Assembly (NCBI GenBank): GCA_020632655.1
Contig: JACKFD010000012.1
Coordinates: 62,001 to 126,000 of the forward strand
Origin: Spirochaetaceae bacterium
Lineage (GTDB): Bacteria > Myxococcota_A > UBA9160 > UBA4427
DNA length: 64,000 nucleotides
Reading direction: 5' to 3'
The notes under the pieces were generated by a model. That model was not told the DNA's origin. It made no database searches and saw only the letters and a list, made by a program, of their open reading frames with translations. Made by a program: the position numbers and the translations under genes. Positions 1-8,510 of the stretch are shown one piece after another (the first letter of the stretch is position 1; each line of letters starts with the position of its first letter).

Positions 1-440
1 CCTTCCAGGCCCTGGTCCGGCTGGCGCGGGAGACGCGGATCGACGGGAAGCCCGCGATCGAGGATCCCGCGATCCGACGCGCGCTCGTCGAGGTCGAGGG
101 CTATGTCCGGGCACACGAGTACTCGGGCTACTGGCAGATGTCGAAGGACCTGAAGGGCGAGAACGCCGGGGTCATCCAGCTGATGAACAAGCTGAACTCG
201 ACGAACATCGGGCATCGCTTCGCGAAGCTCGCCATGGAGATCCTCGGCGACGAAGGTCTGCTCGCGCCTTCTTCCCATGGCCTGGGCCTGGGCATCCAGT
301 CGACCTCGGACTGGATCGCGCAGTACATGTCGTCCCTCGGCGTCGCGATCGCCGGCGGCAGCGCGAACATCCAGAAGAACGTGATCGCCGAGCGTGGCCT
401 CGGGCTGCCGCGGGACGCCGCAGCCAATCGCAGCAAATAG
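1..440 (+). CDS. Acyl-CoA dehydrogenase, C-terminal fragment (5' end outside window)
   Basis: The frame is open from the window edge (first full codon at base 3) and gives about 145 residues. These match the C-terminal helical domain of FAD-dependent acyl-CoA dehydrogenases, which oxidise acyl-CoA to enoyl-CoA in the cytoplasm. The ending GGSANIQKNVIAERGLGLPR has the layout of the family's usual C-terminal motif (GGTSEIQRNIIAE.LGLPR). The next gene, 75 bp downstream on the same strand, is a second acyl-CoA dehydrogenase. Side-by-side pairs of this kind often form heteromeric enzymes in steroid side-chain degradation. The N-terminal half is not visible, so the substrate cannot be judged. Confidence 0.9.
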   Translation, partial: FQALVRLARETRIDGKPAIEDPAIRRALVEVEGYVRAHEYSGYWQMSKDLKGENAGVIQLMNKLNSTNIGHRFAKLAMEILGDEGLLAPSSHGLGLGIQSTSDWIAQYMSSLGVAIAGGSANIQKNVIAERGLGLPRDAAANRSK

Positions 441-515
441 CGCGGTCACGCGAGCGGGAGGCGTCGCGCGCGCCGACCCCCGCGCGGCGTGACGCCAGGA
501 CGGGAAGGCAGGGAC

Positions 516-1595
516 ATGGACTTCGATCTCTCCGACGAGCAGCGGATGCTGCAGGAGACCGTGGCGGGCTTCCTCGAGAACGAGTGCCCGATGCCGCGGC
601 TGCGCGAGCTCTTCGACGACGAGACGGGCTGGGACCCGGCGCTCTGGAAGGGGCTCGCCGAGCTCGGCGTCGCCGGCATCCACCTGCCGGGCGAATACGG
701 CGGGAGCGAGATGGAGATCCTCGACCTCGCCGTGATCGCCGAGGTCGTCGGTGCCGCCGCGGCCCCCGTCCCGATCCTCTCGCACTCGCTGGCAGCGCTC
801 GCGATCCTCGAGGCCGGGAGCGACGCGCAGAAGTCGCGCTGGCTGCCGCGTCTGGCGGGTGGTGATCTGCTCGGAACGGTCGCGCTCGCCGAGGCGGAGC
901 GCGGCTGGCAGCCCGAGGATTGGACGGTCGCGCCGGGCTCCACGATCACGGGCGCGAAGGAGAGCGTCGAGTTCGGTGAGCAGGCCGACCTCTTCGTCGT
1001 GGGGCTCGCCGGCGGTCGCCTCGGGGTCGTCGAGCGGAATGCGCCCGGCGTCGAGATCCAGCGCGTCGAGGCCTCGGACCGCACGCGGCGCGTCACCCGC
1101 GTCTGCTTCGAGAAGACGCCGATCGAGCTGCTCGAACGCGAGCCGGCCGCCGCCGCGGCGCGCATGCGCGACGTGGGCCTCGTGCTGCTCGCGGCGGATG
1201 CCTTCGGCGGGGCGACGAAGCTCGTCGAGGCGAGCGTCGCGTACGCGAAGACCCGGGAGCAGTTCGGTGTGACGATCGGACATTTCCAGGCGCTCAAGCA
1301 CCAGCTCGCCGACATGGCGGTCGAGACCGAGCCGAACCGCGCGCTCTACTGGTATGCCGCCCACGCACAGGATCACGTGCGCGAGGAGGCGCCGCGCATC
1401 GCAGCCATCGCCAAGAGCCACATCACGGACCGCTTCCAGCAGGTCGCCCGCGACGCGACCGAGGCGCACGGCGGCATCGGCTACACGTGGGAGGGGGATA
1501 CGCAGATCCTCTTCAAGCGAGCGATGTTCGACCGCGTCTTCCTCGGCACCCCGCGCGTGCATCGCGATCGGGCCGCCACGCTCGCGGACTGGTAG
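516..1595 (+). CDS. Acyl-CoA dehydrogenase family protein
   Basis: A 359-residue FAD-dependent acyl-CoA dehydrogenase with the family's N-terminal helical, central beta and C-terminal helical regions. The C-terminal stretch HGGIGYTWEGDTQILFKRA carries a Glu where the catalytic base is expected. ATG 516 is preferred over the in-frame GTG at 489 because the protein then begins MDFDLSDEQ, a typical family N-terminus, and a GGGAAGG-type ribosome site lies just upstream. It follows another acyl-CoA dehydrogenase in the same direction, so the two may be subunits of one alpha2beta2 enzyme as in ChsE4/ChsE5-type systems (inference). Confidence 0.93.
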   Translation: MDFDLSDEQRMLQETVAGFLENECPMPRLRELFDDETGWDPALWKGLAELGVAGIHLPGEYGGSEMEILDLAVIAEVVGAAAAPVPILSHSLAALAILEAGSDAQKSRWLPRLAGGDLLGTVALAEAERGWQPEDWTVAPGSTITGAKESVEFGEQADLFVVGLAGGRLGVVERNAPGVEIQRVEASDRTRRVTRVCFEKTPIELLEREPAAAAARMRDVGLVLLAADAFGGATKLVEASVAYAKTREQFGVTIGHFQALKHQLADMAVETEPNRALYWYAAHAQDHVREEAPRIAAIAKSHITDRFQQVARDATEAHGGIGYTWEGDTQILFKRAMFDRVFLGTPRVHRDRAATLADW

Positions 1596-1613
1596 GCCGA
1601 GCGGCGCCCGGGC

Positions 1614-3437
1614 TCACTCCGCCCGGTCGGCCTCGTCCGCGTCGGCGCGGATCCGCAACGTGCGCAGCCGGTTCAGCGCCGCCGCGAGCTCGAAGCGGCG
1701 CGGGCGCGCGAAGGCGCCCGGATGGCGTCCGGGGCGATGGAAGGGATCGAGGGCATCGAGGCCTTCCTCGTCGAGGAAGCGGTCGATCGCGTCGAGCAGC
1801 GCGGAGACCGTCGGCGGATCGTCGGCGGGGCGCTCCACCAGACGCGTCGCGGCGAGATGGAGCGCGGCGGCGATCGCGCGGGTCTGGCTCGGATCGAAGA
1901 GCTGCTCGACGGCGCGCAGGTCGATCGCGGTCGTGCCGTAGACGATCTCCTCGCAGTCGCGGCTCGAGAGCTTGACCTCCTTGCGGCCGCGCCGGGCGTC
2001 GAAGCCCGAGGCCTCGGGCACGCGCGGCCGGGGTCGATCGAGGGGCGGGCGCTCGACGCGCGGCGCGAGCGCCGCGGCCGCTGCGGCGACGGGCAGACCG
2101 GCGATCTCCCGGGCACGCCGGGTCACGTCGAGCGGGCGATAGGCCTTCATCTCGATCACGGCATCGGCGACTGCGAAGTAGTCCCCGGACCCGCCCATCA
2201 CGAGCACGGTCGAGACGCCGAAGCGCTCGAAGAGCGCGCGAACCCGCTCGAGGAAGGGCGTGATCGGCTCGTCCCGCGGATGGATCAGCGCCTGCATGCG
2301 CGCGTCGCGCACCATGAAGTTCGTGGCCGAGGTGTCCTCGTCGAGCAGCAGGCCCGAGGCGCCGGCTTCGAGGGCCTCGGCGATGTTCGCGGCCTGACTC
2401 GTGCTGCCGCTGGCGTCGGCGGTCGAGAAGCGCCGCGTGTCGCGGGGGGCCGTCTCGCCGGGGCGGATCGGCAGGCGGTCGATGAAGGCGTGGATGTCGA
2501 CTGCGGTGACGGCGCGTCCGTCCTCGGCGCGGATCTTCACCAGGTCGGGATCCGACACGCAGCTCTCGCGGCCGTCCCCGGGCACGTGCGCCACGACCGA
2601 TCGTTCGATCGCGCGGAGCAGCGTCGACTTGCCGTGGTAGCCGCCGCCGACGAGCAGCACGACGCCCCGCGGCACGCCCATCCCGCGCCAGACACGACCC
2701 GGCATGCCCGCGTCCGCGTGGGGCACCTCGATCTCGACCCGGAACGCCTCGGGTGACTCGAAGGGCAGGGCGTGCTCGCGGGGCATCGGCCGCTCGCTCG
2801 CGCCACTCTCCCGCGCGAGCAGTGCACCATCGCCGACGAAGGCGACGAGATCGAGCGCTCGCAGCCGCGCGCGTACGTGCTCCTGGTTCTCGACGCAGTC
2901 GACGAAATGCCGGAGTGAGGTGTCGTCGTCGTCATTGCGTTCGACGAGGGCCCGGGTCGCGATGCGCGGCAGGGTCTCGACGAGCAGGAGCCGGGCCTCG
3001 CGGCCGAGCGCCCTGCGACCCGCGGCCGGCAGGCCGACCTCGATGCGCGCCTCGACGAAGTCGTCGCCCACGATCATCGCCGTGCGCTCGAGCACCTCCG
3101 ACCCCCCGGCGTCGATCGTGACGAGGCCGCCCTTGCCCGAGCCGGCGCGCCGCGGGCTCTCACGCCGGATCGCGTCCCGGAAGCGCCGTGCGAGCCAGGC
3201 GGCGCTGGCGATCCGGCGCGTACGGCCCGCGAGCGCGTGATCGGGCAGGCGGGCGACATCGAGCGGCACGCGCACACGCAGCTTCGACGGCGCGGCGAAG
3301 GGATCCGCCTGCACGCGGTCGACGAAGAGCTCGAGCTCCGCGAAGCGCCAGCCCCCCTCGATGTCGCGATAGGCCTTGTAGCCACGGCCATCGAGGCGTT
3401 CGAGGCAGGCGGCGAGGTCGCTGGCGGATCCACGCAA
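1614..3437 (-). CDS. Predicted ATPase of the ABC class (COG3044 / ABC_ATPase family)
   Basis: A 607-residue protein with a Walker A-like loop GGGYHGKST at about residues 264-272 and later conserved acidic stretches (LLLDEDTSATNFM). The wording and order of motifs match the soluble 'predicted ATPase of the ABC class' family, whose role is not established. There are no membrane segments and no neighbouring permease, so a transport role is not indicated. The start is TTG 3437, preceded by GAGGAAG at good spacing. It converges on the acyl-CoA dehydrogenase with an 18-bp gap. Confidence 0.85.
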   Translation of the reverse strand: MRGSASDLAACLERLDGRGYKAYRDIEGGWRFAELELFVDRVQADPFAAPSKLRVRVPLDVARLPDHALAGRTRRIASAAWLARRFRDAIRRESPRRAGSGKGGLVTIDAGGSEVLERTAMIVGDDFVEARIEVGLPAAGRRALGREARLLLVETLPRIATRALVERNDDDDTSLRHFVDCVENQEHVRARLRALDLVAFVGDGALLARESGASERPMPREHALPFESPEAFRVEIEVPHADAGMPGRVWRGMGVPRGVVLLVGGGYHGKSTLLRAIERSVVAHVPGDGRESCVSDPDLVKIRAEDGRAVTAVDIHAFIDRLPIRPGETAPRDTRRFSTADASGSTSQAANIAEALEAGASGLLLDEDTSATNFMVRDARMQALIHPRDEPITPFLERVRALFERFGVSTVLVMGGSGDYFAVADAVIEMKAYRPLDVTRRAREIAGLPVAAAAAALAPRVERPPLDRPRPRVPEASGFDARRGRKEVKLSSRDCEEIVYGTTAIDLRAVEQLFDPSQTRAIAAALHLAATRLVERPADDPPTVSALLDAIDRFLDEEGLDALDPFHRPGRHPGAFARPRRFELAAALNRLRTLRIRADADEADRAE

Positions 3438-3581
3438 GACGATCTTCCTCGGAGGTCGGTCCGCTCGATCGGAACGGCCCGGCAGGACGCCTGACGACCG
3501 CAGGTCACGTCCCGGCAGACGCGGGGGGCGGTCGGCGCGAGTGGATCGGGCAGTCTAGTCGCGTCGTGCCAGCGTCGCCGG

Positions 3582-4916
3582 TCAGAGACCGAGCACGAGC
3601 TGCTCGCCGCCGGGCCGACGGAAGGCGGCGGTCGAGAGCGGCGGATGGGGAGCGTCGAGGCCGAGGCGGCGGGCCTGGATGCGGAAGACGTCGGCGATCT
3701 GCCTCGCGAAGATCCCTTCGCCGCGCAGGCGCGATCCGAAGCGGGGGTCGTTGAGCCGTCCGCCGCGCAGGGACTCGAGACGGTGCAGGACCTTGTCGCG
3801 GCGCAGGGGGCGATGGGTCAGGAGCCAGTCGTCGAAGAGAGCGCGCAGGCCGTGCGGGAGGCGGAGCACGATGTAGCCCGCGCGGCGGGCGCCGGCCGAG
3901 GCGGCCGCGGCGAGCAGCGCGGGCGTCTCCTCGTCGGTCAGCCCCGGGATGATCGGCGCGACCATCACGCCGGTCGGGATGCCGGCGCGCGCGAGCGTCT
4001 CGATCGCGCGCAGGCGCTCGTCCGGCGACGAGGCGCGGGGCTCGAGCGCGCGCTGCAGAGGACGGTCGAGGGTCGTCAGGCTGAGCGCGACGGAGATCGC
4101 GCCGTACTCCGCGAGGCGGCGGAAGAGGTCGATGTCGCGGACGACGAGGGCGTTCTTCGTGATGATCGTGATCGGGTTGCGGAACTCCGCGAAGACCTCG
4201 ACGCATCGCCGGGTCAGCTCGAGCTTCCGCTCCAGCGGTTGATAGGCGTCGGTCACGCCCGAGATCGCGACGACCCGGGGCTGCCAGGACGGGCGCGAGA
4301 GCTCGCGTCGCAAGAGCTGCGGCGCGTCCTCCTTGACGAGGATCTTCGTCTCGAAGTCGAGTCCGGCCGAGTAGCCGAGGTACTCGTGGGTCGGGCGCGC
4401 ATAGCAGTAGGCGCAGCCATGCTCGCAGCCGCGGTAGGGATTGAGGCTCGCGTCGAAGGGGAGGTCCGGACTCTGGTTCGTCGTGATGGCACTGCGCGAG
4501 GGGTCGCGCAGCGCCAGCGTCGGCGACGGAGCGGCGTGCGGCGAGGGCCCCTCGTCTCGCGAGTCCTGCTCCGGGCGCGCGCCTTCGGGCGCGCCACCGG
4601 CCGGAATCGGGAGCGACGACGCCAGCGCATCGAGATCCGGCTCGATCCGACGCACCTCGAAGCGACCCGTCGGGTTGGTCCGCGCGCCCCGACCCTTGCG
4701 CGCCGGACGCAGGGCCGGGGGCTCGCTCGCTCGAAGTCGCGTCGACGGATGGGTAGACGGGCGCGTCGACGGATGGGTAGACGGGCGCGTCGACGGATCG
4801 GTCGGGAGTCGCGTCGACGGGTGGGCCGAGGGGCGCGTCGACGGGTGGGCCGAGGGGCGCGTCGACGCGCGGGGAGATCGGGCGGGCTCGACGGGGCGGG
4901 AGGGGGGCGGCGCCAT
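3582..4916 (-). CDS. PA0069-family radical SAM protein
   Basis: A 444-residue radical SAM protein with Cys164, Cys168 and Cys171 in the order CxxxCxxC (GCEHGCAYC), the [4Fe-4S]/SAM ligand motif. The following text (TNQSPDLPFDASLNPYRGC upstream, TKNALVVRD downstream) matches the PA0069 / spore-photoproduct-lyase-like group. Its reaction is unknown. The first ~60 residues are low complexity and built from a tandem 24-bp DNA repeat (STRPSTHP/STRPSAHP), unlike the conserved body that starts near residue 75. ATG 4916 is taken as the start, but initiation inside or after the repeat is possible. Confidence 0.88.
   Translation of the reverse strand: MAPPPSRPVEPARSPRASTRPSAHPSTRPSAHPSTRLPTDPSTRPSTHPSTRPSTHPSTRLRASEPPALRPARKGRGARTNPTGRFEVRRIEPDLDALASSLPIPAGGAPEGARPEQDSRDEGPSPHAAPSPTLALRDPSRSAITTNQSPDLPFDASLNPYRGCEHGCAYCYARPTHEYLGYSAGLDFETKILVKEDAPQLLRRELSRPSWQPRVVAISGVTDAYQPLERKLELTRRCVEVFAEFRNPITIITKNALVVRDIDLFRRLAEYGAISVALSLTTLDRPLQRALEPRASSPDERLRAIETLARAGIPTGVMVAPIIPGLTDEETPALLAAAASAGARRAGYIVLRLPHGLRALFDDWLLTHRPLRRDKVLHRLESLRGGRLNDPRFGSRLRGEGIFARQIADVFRIQARRLGLDAPHPPLSTAAFRRPGGEQLVLGL
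4741..4860. repeat. Five 24-bp tandem repeats in the N-terminus of the radical SAM gene
   Basis: Five contiguous 24-bp units each begin GTCGAC. Units 1-2 are identical, units 4-5 are identical, and unit 3 is divergent. Read on the minus strand they encode 8-residue repeats of the type STRPSTHP. The unit is a multiple of three, so copy-number change keeps the frame. Confidence 0.95.
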
Positions 4917-4975
4917 GGGGGCGAAAGCTAGACGAAAGTCGATCGCTGGCAAGCCCCGCCTCCGATCGGCGTGGC

Positions 4976-7774
4976 TCAGCCGGAGCCGAGGTAGTGCTCG
5001 AGCGCCGCCCCGGCGTGCCGCCCGAAGCGCCGCGCGATCGCGAGCTGCTCCTCGATCTGGCGGACCACGCGTCGGCCCGCGGCGAGGGGGCGCTCGCGGA
5101 AGAAGGCGCGGATCTCCGCGGCCCGGTCGAGGGGCAGCGCCTCGGCGGTCGCCGCTGCCACACGGGCCAGCAGGATCGGCGGCATCGTGCGCTCGAGCCG
5201 GCGGATGTTTCGTCGGAAATGCCCCCAGGCGGCCTCCGCCGTCGACGGCTCGGTCAGGAGTGCGACGAAGAGCGTGGCGCGATCCGGCAGCGGCGCGAGT
5301 GCCTCGTCGAGGGTGGCTCGGAGCGTCGCGGCGAGGGCCTGCGGCGTCGAGACGCCGGGCAGCGCGAGCAGGAAGCGCCGGCGCGCTTGCGGCGTCGAGG
5401 CCCGTCGGACCGCCTGCTCGAGTGCCGCCTGCAAGGCCGCGTCGCCGCCGAGCGCGCCGAGTCGGGCGAGCTCGTCGGCCAGGTCCGGCGAGAGCGGATG
5501 GCCCCCCTCGAGCTGCGCACGCAGACGGTCGCGTGCGTGTTCGAGGACGGGCTCGGAGCGCGCGAGTCCGCCCACGATCGACAGCACGCGCGCCCGTCGC
5601 ATGCGCGTGCGCTCGTCGTCGTCGCTCGCGGGCTCGAGTCCGAGCGCATCGACCTGCGCGCCGAAGTAGACCGCGATCCACGCGCGCAGGCGCGCCTCGA
5701 CCGCCGGGCCGCGATCCCGGGCGAGCCGTCGCAGCAATCGACCGAGCACGTCTTCCACCGCAGCGAGCACGTCCGGCTCGTCCTCCCGACCGAGCGCGGC
5801 GATCGGATCGAGCAACCGCTCGATCGGTGCCCGGGTCGCGCGCGCGAGCGCCCATTGATGGCCGACCAGGCCGATGCGTTCGAGGGGCGACAGGCTGTCG
5901 AGATGCGCCGTCAGGTCGTCGAGCTCGCGCTCGCCGTGGGCGACGCGGAAGAAGCCCGCCTCGCCGGCGTTGCCGTAGACCCAGGTGAGCTCGGCGCCGT
6001 GCCCGGGCATCTGCTCGCTGCGCTTCGTGAGCAGGTGCCGCAGCGCACGGGCATCCCCCGCCTCGTCGCGCCCCACACGTCCGACCCAGGGAATCGTCCA
6101 GCGCTCCTTCGCGATCGCCGCGCCCCGTGCACCGCCCGGGGGCCGGAGCAGGAAGCGCTCCTGACGGAGCTCGATCGTCCCGAGGCCATCCTGCTCGCGT
6201 CGGCGCAGGCTGATCAGAGGGTGGCCCGTACGCTCGGTCCAGGGAGCGATGATCTGACGCACGCGCTCGCCCGACGTCTCGGCGAGCGCGTGCCAGAGGT
6301 CGGCGGCCGTCGCGCAGCCCTCGCGATGACGCCGCACGTAGAGGCGCACGCCTTCGCGGAAGGTCTCGCGGCCGAGGTAGCGCTCGAGCATGCGCAGCAC
6401 CGACGCGCCCTTGGTGTACGTGATCGCGTCGAAGTTCTCGAGCGCCTCGTCGGCATCGCGGATGGGCGGCGCGACCGGATGGCTGCTGCCGAGGGCGTCG
6501 AGCTCGAGGGCCTGCTCGCGGCGATGCGCGAACTCGAGCCAGACGCGCCAGTCCGGCTGCCAGGCGTCGACGATCTCGTAGGCCATCCAGGTCGCGAAGG
6601 ACTCGTTCAGCCACAGGTCGTTCCACCAGGCCATCGTGACCAGGTTCCCGAACCACATGTGGGCCAGCTCGTGGGCGATCGTCTCCGCGGTGCGCTGGCG
6701 ATCCTCGGCGCTCGAGTCCGCCGCGTCGAGCAGCAGGATCGAGTCGCGGAAGAAGACGGCGCCCGCGTTCTCCATCGCACCGAAGGCAAAGTCGGGCAGC
6801 GCGAGCAGATCGAGCTTCGGGTACGGATGGGGCAGGTCGAACCAGCGCTCGAGTCGCTCGAGGCTCTCTGCGGCGGCCTCGCGTGCGAAGGCCGCCAGTC
6901 GCTGGCGACCGGGCAGCGTGTGCACGCGGATCTCCGTCGTGCCGACGCGCAGGGCGGGCGATGCTTCGAAGGGCCCCACCGCGACGGCGAGCAGGTAGCT
7001 CGAGAGCGGTGGCGTCGGCTCGAAATGCCAGGTCCGGCGTCCGTCGGCGACCGCGTCCTGCGACTCGACCGGGGCGTTCGAGATCACGGCCAGGTCGGCG
7101 GGCGCCGTGACGGACACGCGATAGCGCGCCTTGATCCCGGGCTCGTCGAAGGCCGGGAAGAAGCGCCGCGCGTCCGTCGGACAGAGCTGCGTCGCGAGCC
7201 ACGGCTCGTCCGCGATCGCCGAGCGGGCGCCGGCGGCGGCTGATCGAGTGCCTGCGGCGGCTGATCGAGCGCCTGCGGCGACTGATCGAGCGCCTGCGGC
7301 GACTGATCGAGCGCCTGCGGCGACTGATCGAGCGCCTGCGGCGACTGATCGATAGAGCCCGCGCAGGTCGCTCCGCACGCGTCCCTCGAAGGCGAGCTCG
7401 AGGCGGAGGGAGCCCGCCGGCAGGCGGCGATCGAATCGCAGCAGGACGGTCTCGCACTCCGGGTGGAGCTCGACGCGGGGCTTCAGGATCTCGCCGTGGA
7501 GTCGCACACGCACGCGCGAGAGCCGCAGATCCGCCGCGTGCAGCTCGAGCTCGCGTCGACCGCGTGCGAGCTGCAGGACGTAGCGCGCCTCGCCTCGGAA
7601 GCGCTTCTGCGCGGGGTCGAGCTCGAAGTGCAGGTCGACCGTCGTCGGGCGGACATCGGCCGGGAGTCGCGTCGTGCGCCGGCGTCGCGGCGCGCGCGTC
7701 TTCTTCGGGTTGCGCCGGTTGGCAGCCGGGCGCGCGGGCGGACGGGGCGGCTTCGATCGGGTCGCTCGCGTCAA
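4976..7774 (-). CDS. M1 family zinc aminopeptidase
   Basis: A 932-residue gluzincin aminopeptidase removing N-terminal residues from peptides. GAMEN lies near residue 332-336 and the zinc site HELAH at 368-372, with NESFA about 19 residues on, the full HExxHx18E signature. An N-terminal beta domain and a C-terminal helical (ERAP1-like) domain flank the catalytic core. TTG 7774 is chosen because AGGAGA sits 7 nt upstream; the ATG at 7840 would add 22 poorly conserved residues. An Arg/Pro/Lys-rich start may be a linker rather than a clear signal peptide. An unusual Ala/Gly/Arg repeat is inserted before the conserved TDARR motif. Confidence 0.93.
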   Translation of the reverse strand: MTRATRSKPPRPPARPAANRRNPKKTRAPRRRRTTRLPADVRPTTVDLHFELDPAQKRFRGEARYVLQLARGRRELELHAADLRLSRVRVRLHGEILKPRVELHPECETVLLRFDRRLPAGSLRLELAFEGRVRSDLRGLYRSVAAGARSVAAGARSVAAGARSVAAGARSAAAGTRSAAAGARSAIADEPWLATQLCPTDARRFFPAFDEPGIKARYRVSVTAPADLAVISNAPVESQDAVADGRRTWHFEPTPPLSSYLLAVAVGPFEASPALRVGTTEIRVHTLPGRQRLAAFAREAAAESLERLERWFDLPHPYPKLDLLALPDFAFGAMENAGAVFFRDSILLLDAADSSAEDRQRTAETIAHELAHMWFGNLVTMAWWNDLWLNESFATWMAYEIVDAWQPDWRVWLEFAHRREQALELDALGSSHPVAPPIRDADEALENFDAITYTKGASVLRMLERYLGRETFREGVRLYVRRHREGCATAADLWHALAETSGERVRQIIAPWTERTGHPLISLRRREQDGLGTIELRQERFLLRPPGGARGAAIAKERWTIPWVGRVGRDEAGDARALRHLLTKRSEQMPGHGAELTWVYGNAGEAGFFRVAHGERELDDLTAHLDSLSPLERIGLVGHQWALARATRAPIERLLDPIAALGREDEPDVLAAVEDVLGRLLRRLARDRGPAVEARLRAWIAVYFGAQVDALGLEPASDDDERTRMRRARVLSIVGGLARSEPVLEHARDRLRAQLEGGHPLSPDLADELARLGALGGDAALQAALEQAVRRASTPQARRRFLLALPGVSTPQALAATLRATLDEALAPLPDRATLFVALLTEPSTAEAAWGHFRRNIRRLERTMPPILLARVAAATAEALPLDRAAEIRAFFRERPLAAGRRVVRQIEEQLAIARRFGRHAGAALEHYLGSG
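7221..7346. repeat. Six 21-bp tandem repeats inside the M1 aminopeptidase gene
   Basis: Six contiguous 21-bp units lie inside the coding sequence; the four at 7263-7346 are identical. On the minus strand they encode heptads of the form RSVAAGA or RSAAAGT. The array sits between the conserved GLYRS segment and the QLCPTDARRFFPAFDEP segment, in a surface loop of M1 enzymes. Confidence 0.95.
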
Positions 7775-7903
7775 GCGCCGGTCTCCTGCTGGCTCGCGGC
7801 ATCGATCGGGCGAGCCTGCGGCTGCCAGGGAGCATGCCACAGACGTACGTCACCGCCGCCCGTCGAGTCGTCCCGAAACCGATGCCGCCAGGTCGCCGCC
7901 CGC

Positions 7904-8431
7904 TCAGCGTCCTCGCGCTCGCGGCGGCCGCAGGACGTCGATCCGCGCCCGCCAGCGCGCCAGCCCCTCGCGCAGCCGCAGGCGCGGGCCCGGTCCGGGG
8001 CCGCCTGCCGGCAGTCCCAGGGCGCCCAGTCCCCGGGCCTCGGCGAGGTAGAGCGCCCGCGTCAGATGGAAGGGCTGCGTCACGAGGACGAGCGGTTCGT
8101 CAGCGTGATGCGTGGCGAGGTAGTCGATCGTGTCGATCGTTCGCGTCGCATCGCGATCGAGGCCGATCGCGTCCTCGGGAACCCGGGCGAGGACGAGCGC
8201 CTCGAGCAGCGCTTCGGCCTCGTTCGCGCCCTCCCGATCGCCGCCGCCGCTGCACAGCAGGCGGACCGATGGGCGTCGATGGTAGGCGGCGGCCGCTGCC
8301 GCGACGCGTCCGACGAAATGCGGATTGGGACGGCCCGACGGGCCTCGCGGCGGGCAGCCCAGCACGACGAGGCGTGCGCGTTCGGGCAGGCCGTCGAGGG
8401 AGTGGAGGATGCGCGAGGTCGTCTGCGTCAT
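7904..8431 (-). CDS. YdcF/SanA family (DUF218) protein
   Basis: A 175-residue protein with the DUF218 pattern: a strand ending VVLGCPP, LLCSGGG, a conserved Glu-rich helix (EAEALLEAL), and LVLVTQPFHLTRALYLAEARGL. The family includes ElyC, SanA and YdcF, linked to envelope integrity, but the biochemical activity is unclear. Unlike SanA or ElyC, this copy has no N-terminal membrane segment, so it is probably cytoplasmic. It is divergent from the SNF transporter, with 79 bp between the starts. Confidence 0.8.
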   Translation of the reverse strand: MTQTTSRILHSLDGLPERARLVVLGCPPRGPSGRPNPHFVGRVAAAAAAYHRRPSVRLLCSGGGDREGANEAEALLEALVLARVPEDAIGLDRDATRTIDTIDYLATHHADEPLVLVTQPFHLTRALYLAEARGLGALGLPAGGPGPGPRLRLREGLARWRARIDVLRPPRARGR

Positions 8432-8510
8432 GGCTGGGTCCGGCGGTCAAGGTATGCTGGTTCGGGTCGGCCCGCTGCGGGGGGCGGCGCATCTCGGGGG
8501 GGACGCGACG

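Noticed and set aside
4917..7853. Continuation of the radical SAM reading frame upstream of ATG 4916
   Set aside because: It overlaps the M1 aminopeptidase in another frame and reads as Arg/Pro/Ala noise; the protein family starts after 4916.
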